A program made the position numbers and the translations under genes. The notes under the pieces are model-generated. The model was not told the origin of the DNA, made no database searches, and saw only the letters and a program-made list of their open reading frames with translations. Positions 7,967 to 12,289 of a stretch of DNA of 12,289 bases are shown here, in pieces; positions within the stretch are counted from its first letter, which is position 1, and every line of letters begins with the position of its first letter. The stretch is from the NCBI GenBank assembly GCA_028565635.1, contig JAOXYB010031754.1, forward strand, positions 1-12,289. Direction: 5' to 3'. Source of the DNA: Phoronis ovalis. Taxonomy: Eukaryota > Phoronida > Phoronidae.

Positions 7967-9690
7967 CTATGAATCATCTACAGACACTGACGTTTCTTCT
8001 GCATTACTTTCAATAGCACTCTCCACATGGTTAACATCGCTAGTTGTTGTATCTCCTGTAGTATCGACAGTTTGATTTATAGATTCCGGAAAAATTTGTT
8101 CTGGATTTTCTGTAACCGATTTAACTATCTCCAACGGTGGCTCTTCTACTGGTTTTGCAGTTGGATTCTGTTCTGTAGCGTCTCCGATTACGTGTAGTAC
8201 ATCACCACCTATGCTCCCACCTAATGAACCATTGTTTATTTCTATTTGACCTTGACCTAGTAATTCTGGCTCACTGTTTATTTCTGTTTGATTTTGACCT
8301 ACTAAATCTGTCTCAGCCTTTATTTCTGTTTGACCTTGACCTAGCATATCTGGCTCGGCACTTGCTTCTGTTTGAGCTGGAGGATCTGGCACTGTCTGCC
8401 CTTGACTTTGATGATCTGGCACCATTAGTCCTTGACCTTGTGACTGCGACTCAGGTTCTGCAAAGGTTTCGGTAACAATTGGTGCATTTAAAACGGGTTC
8501 AACTGCGCCAGTTGCACCATCATCTTCCTGAGTTTTCATTGGTAGAGCCTCACTGAGTTGACTTTGTGGATTTTCATCCGACACATCAAGTCGTATGTGT
8601 TTAGCACTCCATTGAGCCAGCATTTCACTGATTGGTGGTCCTGAAGGTTGCCCTGCACTCTTGTCTGGATTAACAGGTATATAATTAGGATTGCTGGATT
8701 CTTCATTTGCCCACCTTGACCGCTTCGATACACGATTCCCTCGTTCTTCCTTGGGTTTATCAAGTTCCTCAGTTCTTTCAATTCTTGAATCCTGAATAAG
8801 CGTATTTCTACTTGAGTCTCCTGTACCATGTTGATTCTGGTCTCGATGATCAATTCCATGATCAAGATTTTCCTTTCGATGCTCTCGACTTTCGTTTCGA
8901 CGATCACGACTTTCCTGTCGATGCTCCCGATTTTCATTTCTATGATCCCGATTTTCATTCCTATGATCCCGATTTTCATTTCTATTTTGATTCCATTGCT
9001 GTTGTTGTTGTTGGCGGTTGTTTTGAAAATTGTTATCACGGTTTAAAAACTCTTCCTTCGGAGGCGGTGGTGCTCCAAATCTTTCATTCATATTAGGGTT
9101 AAAACTTTGTGCAGGTCCTGGGGGTCTTTGATTAAAACCAGGTCTAAGCCCAGGAGGAGGCATTCCCATACCACCTTCCATAAAAAGTTGTGGCAGGCCT
9201 CCCCTATTCTGGAAATTTGGTGGCATTCTTGGAGGAAACATTCCACCCATAGGAGGCACTTGCATCAGGCCACGACCACCTTGGGGACTTCCGCCTGGAA
9301 ACCTATGCATACCTGGATTAGGGCCGCGAGGTCCCATAGGTGTAAAACCACGTACCATTGGACCTCTTGGTGGCCCACCTAAAAGAGATGGTATGCCTTC
9401 GGCCTGAGAGAATGGTGGACGTATTTGCACCTGACTGCGGGGGGTATCTACTGCATTGAAATCATCTTTCATTTCAACTTCGGGAGTTTCTTCTCTTTGA
9501 CCAGTTAGTTTATTCCATTCTGACATAACGCGTGTCATGGCAGCTGACTTGTTAACAGTTGGGGATGTGACAGAAGTATGTAGAGAATGAAGACTAACGC
9601 TTGGCTGTGAAGTTGGAGGTGGCTGTGACAAGTCAAACTGCGGCCTCATTCCTGGCAACATCTGCATACCTGGTCGCAAGGGTATCATTC
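7967..9690 (-). CDS. SCAF last exon (573 complete codons)
   Basis: The acceptor is CCTATTTTAG, and the exon opens by completing Gly then MIPLRPGMQMLPGMRPQFDL. In order it holds a Met/Pro/Gly-rich segment, a second PRG-rich stretch (GPRGPNPGMHRFPGG), six Gln (8996-9013), the 21-bp charged repeat, KRSRWANEE, and three to four acidic 14-residue repeats. Stop is TAG at 7967-7969. Plus-strand and frame-shifted ORFs inside it are shadows. Confidence 0.9.
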
Positions 9691-12077
9691 CTAAAATAGG
9701 ATAAGGAAAAGCTAACAACTGGTTGCTTGATGTTTTACATCTTTTTGACCAAACACAATTATTTAATTAGTAGATTTGATTGTACATTATTCATCGGACA
9801 AAAGACCAAATTTTCACGCAGTAGATTATCCCTTTGCATTTAGAGGGAAAACTTATTAATAATTTCATTCAACGTATTAATACAACAAGAAGCTCAATGA
9901 CTCCTGTCATACCTGGTCTCAGCATTCCCTGAGTATTCTGGGCTGCCACAGCAGAGATGGATGCAGAATTCGACATAATATTCTCAATAGCTTGAGCTAA
10001 CTGCGGATTATGAGGCTGTGCAGGTCTAGGTATAACTTGTATGGGTACAGCTGCACTTATGGGCTGACTAGCTGATGGAATTGTCACCTGTGAAATACAA
10101 TAGGATACTACATTAGCAAGAGCACTAAACACAACAGCAGATACTGTTTAGTAATTTTACTACAGCAGTGCTTATTTTTATGGAATAATTCTTCCAGCAG
10201 CTGTTTACTACAGAAAATTTAAGTTTTCCCCCGCAGAATTGCACAGGGACTGAAACAGGACTAAAATAAGAAATTATTATGTTCCTGAACTACAACACAC
10301 CATCGATCCAAATACACTAACCACTCATGGATAATATTGCATCATTGTAGCATAATAACTTGTCCACGATAAATCAAAATGGTTCTACATGTATGACGCA
10401 AAGACTACGTATGTAGGTAATCTGCTTAGATTACCCACTTCTTAGTTTCGATTACGACAACACCTTGTTATCTGCCATACTGGTTTTTAATAAATATATG
10501 CTGTCCACATTCAAGAATGTCTCGTTTACCTGACAGGTGGTTAGTTGTTGTGGTGGCATAGACACGGTTGGCAGTCCTGGAGGCGGTCTTGGGATAACGG
10601 GGGGTCTGCTTTGGAGAAGTTGAGGGAAGCCTGGTGGCATCTGTCCCATCCCTGGCATGTGCTGACCTAGCAGTATCTGAGGCATTACACCCATCTGAGC
10701 ACCATGGGGCGGCATACCAGGTGGTAACAGTGGTACCATCCCTGAAAGTAGGTGAAAAATTCTCAGTAAATAAGCTTATATTATAAAGTACCCTTTCTGC
10801 TTGATTGCATTAGCAACAGGTCATCTTGTACAAACTGCAGGATAAAACATTTGGCATTGCACGACAATAATCAAATTTATTGCTGCATTTTACAAGGCAG
10901 AGGACTGGTAATAATGAACAATATTTAAGGATTTACACTTGACAAGCAGTTCAAAACATTAAGGCGAATATGCTAAGCAGTTCTAGCTGTGGCAGCGTTA
11001 ATGCATAGTCTTCCACTGTTCTATGAAGAACTTGCACTAACGAGAGCATTTACTGTGGCACAGGCTACCAAGTTGTAAGTTTACTACACAAAACATACAC
11101 CTGAACATGTGTGCAGGGTTAACCCTTACAAAATAATGCTAAGCAGAAATTACGAAAATTTCAAATATGCAAATACTTTTATGATTGGCAGATACGAATT
11201 AGAATTAAGTATCATACGAGCAATATCATTGGATAATACTTGAGAGTTGAGGAAGTGTGTTGTTTACTCCGCGAGTAAAAACTGTTTAACTTATAAATCT
11301 TCAACAGATATCAACCTGACAAGATTAGTCTGCAAGTCCAAATCAGCTTTTCAACAATTAACTAATCGTGACCATAATGTGTGTTTTCTAAAAGCATTCA
11401 GCTAACCAGAGTTCAAGAAGTGAGGCCAAAACAGTCTGCTACTGGACAAACCTGGTAATGGCGGTCCTCTGAATGCCTGCGCAAGAAGATTTGGATTTAT
11501 AGCTGTGTTGGGTAGTGGGACTGATGCATTTATGTCACTCATCATGGAGTCCTCTTCATCATCAATTACAATCACCCGTTGTGCTGCAAAAATCAATACA
11601 AATTTCCCCATTTAGCCACTGGCAAGTTTAATTTATCAGATATACTTAGTATCCTTTGCAAAGAGATGTGATCTGTGATATCGTTATTTGTTAGGTCATA
11701 AATAGCGAAATACAGGGTATAGTACCACATATCACCAAAAAAGACATCAATAGCTCGTATTAAAAGCAGCACAATTTTCTCCTCTATTGTTAATATTTTT
11801 TTTTAACAATTTTCATTTTCCTCCGAATATTTGTAACCAGATATATAATTAATTCTAAAATTTGACGGAGTCAATAGCGTGTTATCAACTCACAAGAAAC
11901 CACACCTTTCAAGTGTTCAGGTAATGACTCCTCGTCAATCATTCCGCCTTCAGCAAGCATATTCAGATCTTGACCTTGAGGAATCTTATCCCACGGGACA
12001 TAAGTAACTCCGAGCTCCACATCCCACCAGTCCTTATACTTTTTATCTTTCACGCCAGCTCCTGTTGCCCAGGCAAC
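7967..12077 (-). CDS. SR-related CTD-associated factor 4/8 ortholog (3' part, 5 exons)
   Basis: SCAF4/8 proteins bind the phosphorylated C-terminal domain of RNA polymerase II through an N-terminal CID, bind nascent RNA through an RRM, and suppress early polyadenylation in the nucleus. The window holds exons 12077-11906, 11583-11452, 10741-10530, 10087-9913 and 9690-7967, about 804 residues, 5'-partial. The first exon starts VAWATGAGVK, the end of the RRM, followed by WWDVELGVTYVPWDKI and LAEGGMIDEESLP. I recall the human SCAF4 segment as closely similar (VAWAL, YWDVELGVTYIPWDK, EGGMLD). The rest is Pro/Gly/Met-rich, then polyQ, an Asn/Arg/His-rich charged repeat, a KRSRWANEE motif and an acidic Gln/Glu-rich tail ending VSVDDS. 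Intron phases within the window are 1, 1, 0, 1, and all splice sites are GT-AG. It could be the single ancestor of vertebrate SCAF4 and SCAF8; the neighbourhood favours SCAF4. Confidence 0.9.
8235..8402 (-). repeat. 42-bp coding tandem repeat (14 aa units)
   Basis: Units start at 8235, 8277, 8319 and, diverged, 8361, exactly 42 bases apart. They encode acidic units such as SEPELLGQGQIEIN, AETDLVGQNQTEIN and AEPDMLGQGQTEIK. More distant copies (SQGQTVPDPPAQT) lie just upstream in the protein. Unit length is a multiple of three, so copy number can change without a frameshift. Confidence 0.85.
8855..8980 (-). repeat. 21-bp coding tandem repeat (7 aa x 6)
   Basis: Six in-frame heptapeptides, from the protein's N-terminal side: NENRDHR, NENRDHR, NENREHR, QESRDRR, NESREHR, KENLDHG. 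The first two are nearly identical in DNA. The alternating charged composition resembles the RD/RE-rich tails of SR-related proteins, but serine is scarce. It is immediately preceded in the protein by an Asn/Gln-rich tract. Confidence 0.85.
9691..9912 (-). other. SCAF intron
   Basis: 222 bases, donor GTATGA, acceptor CTATTTTAG, phase 1. It has no notable content. Confidence 0.85.
9913..10087 (-). CDS. SCAF exon, LAQAIENI segment
   Basis: 175 bases, starting after TATTTCACAG and reading VTIPSASQPISAAVPIQV to QGMLRPG. It includes the helical-looking NPQLAQAIENIMSNSASIS stretch. It ends in phase 1 before donor GTATGA, and joins the next exon as RPG-MIP. Confidence 0.88.
10088..10529 (-). other. 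SCAF intron
   Basis: 442 bases, donor GTAAAC, acceptor TTTCACAG, phase 0. No repeat or ORF of note. Confidence 0.85.
10530..10741 (-). CDS. SCAF exon, Pro/Met/Gly-rich
   Basis: 212 bases, starting after acceptor CTACTTTCAG. Encodes MVPLLPPGMPPHGAQMGVMP to PPQQLTTCQ, a low-complexity PPGMPP/PGF type segment typical of the middle of SCAF4/8. It ends in phase 0 before GTAAAC. Confidence 0.9.
10742..11451 (-). other. SCAF intron
   Basis: 710 bases, donor GTTTGT, acceptor CTTTCAG, phase 1. It is AT-rich, with no supported ORF or element. Confidence 0.85.
11452..11583 (-). CDS. SCAF exon, acidic segment then hydrophobic helix
   Basis: 132 bases starting after TTTTTGCAG. Encodes QRVIVIDDEEDSMMSDINAS, then LPNTAINPNLLAQAFRGPPLPG. 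It ends in phase 1 before donor GTTTGT, a weaker donor than its neighbours. Confidence 0.88.
11584..11905 (-). other. SCAF intron with two candidate donors
   Basis: 322 bases when the upstream donor (GTGTGG, first base 11905) is used, or 310 when the downstream donor (GTGAGT, first base 11893) is used. Acceptor TTTTTGCAG. The remainder is AT-rich. Confidence 0.75.
11906..12077 (-). CDS. SCAF exon, end of RRM and conserved WDVELGVTYVPWDK block
   Basis: 172 bases after acceptor TATATTTTAG. Encodes VAWATGAGVK, DWWDVELGVTYVPWDKIPQG, and LAEGGMIDEESLPEHLK, the most conserved and diagnostic part of the protein in this window. It ends in phase 1. The alternative donor would extend it to 11894, adding four residues. 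Confidence 0.9.
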
Positions 12078-12102
12078 CTAAAATATACAACTGGATGCAC
12101 TT

Positions 12103-12289
12103 AGTATGACAAAACTTGTGTGGGATTACAGGAACATAAGAGTACACGTTAGAGCACATACTAATTCAAATACTGCAATAAGTATGACAAAACTTGTGTG
12201 GGATTACAGGAGCATAAGAGTACACGTTAGAGCACATACTAATTCAAATACTGCAATAAGTATGACAAAACTTGTGTGGGATTACAGGA
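12103..12289. repeat. 78-bp tandem repeat in SCAF intron, runs off the window
   Basis: AGTATGACAAAACTTGTGTG recurs at 12103, 12181 and 12259, exactly 78 bases apart. Copies 1 and 2 differ by about one base inside the unit (GGAACATAAG versus GGAGCATAAG), plus a few at the junctions. The third copy is cut by the window end, so the true array length is unknown. The near identity suggests recent expansion. Confidence 0.93.

Noticed and set aside
8224-9382. Several plus-strand ORFs and one minus frame-shifted ORF (8536-9039) over the SCAF last exon
   Set aside because: They are antisense or off-frame shadows of the repetitive SCAF coding sequence; their regular composition comes from the coding repeats.
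12103-12289. CRISPR-like array
   Set aside because: The copies are contiguous 78-base units without unique spacers, in an animal intron.

Overview
This is animal nuclear DNA: AT-rich, with GT-AG introns, AATAAA poly(A) signals and transposon debris. It carries two well-supported genes in tail-to-tail orientation. On the plus strand, a complete five-exon Cu/Zn superoxide dismutase gene (SOD1, CDS 1286-5391) encodes 153 aa with every metal ligand and the disulfide cysteines. On the minus strand, the last five coding exons of an SCAF4/SCAF8-type RNA polymerase II CTD-associated splicing/termination factor run from 12077 to 7967. Its CTD-interacting domain and most of its RRM lie beyond the right edge. 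The intron-rich, vertebrate-like SOD1 structure suggests an invertebrate metazoan that kept ancestral introns rather than a fly. I cannot name the species.

Layout: 1-480 has no gene I can support. Positions 481-695 (minus) look like the final coding exon of an unidentified gene, with a poly(A) signal at 423-428. A 60-codon minus ORF (940-1122) is a weak candidate. A GC-richer stretch (about 1130-1285) holds two inverted YY1-like motifs and serves as SOD1 promoter and 5' UTR. SOD1 intron 1 carries a foldback element; intron 3 carries a 254-bp G/C-tract-bounded MITE with a visible 8-bp target duplication. Between the genes (about 5520-7580) are poly(A) signals, a short inverted repeat and one small ORF for a possible secreted Cys-rich peptide. 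The SCAF exons follow, and at the right edge a 78-bp tandem repeat begins inside a SCAF intron.

The two main genes are not known to act together: one is a cytosolic antioxidant enzyme, the other a nuclear factor that suppresses premature polyadenylation. Their convergent adjacency, however, matches the human SOD1-SCAF4 arrangement on chromosome 21, so this looks like very old conserved microsynteny. I found no convincing new multi-gene system. The best leads are the microsynteny, the MITE, the tandem alternative donors in SCAF, and the two unidentified minus-strand ORFs.
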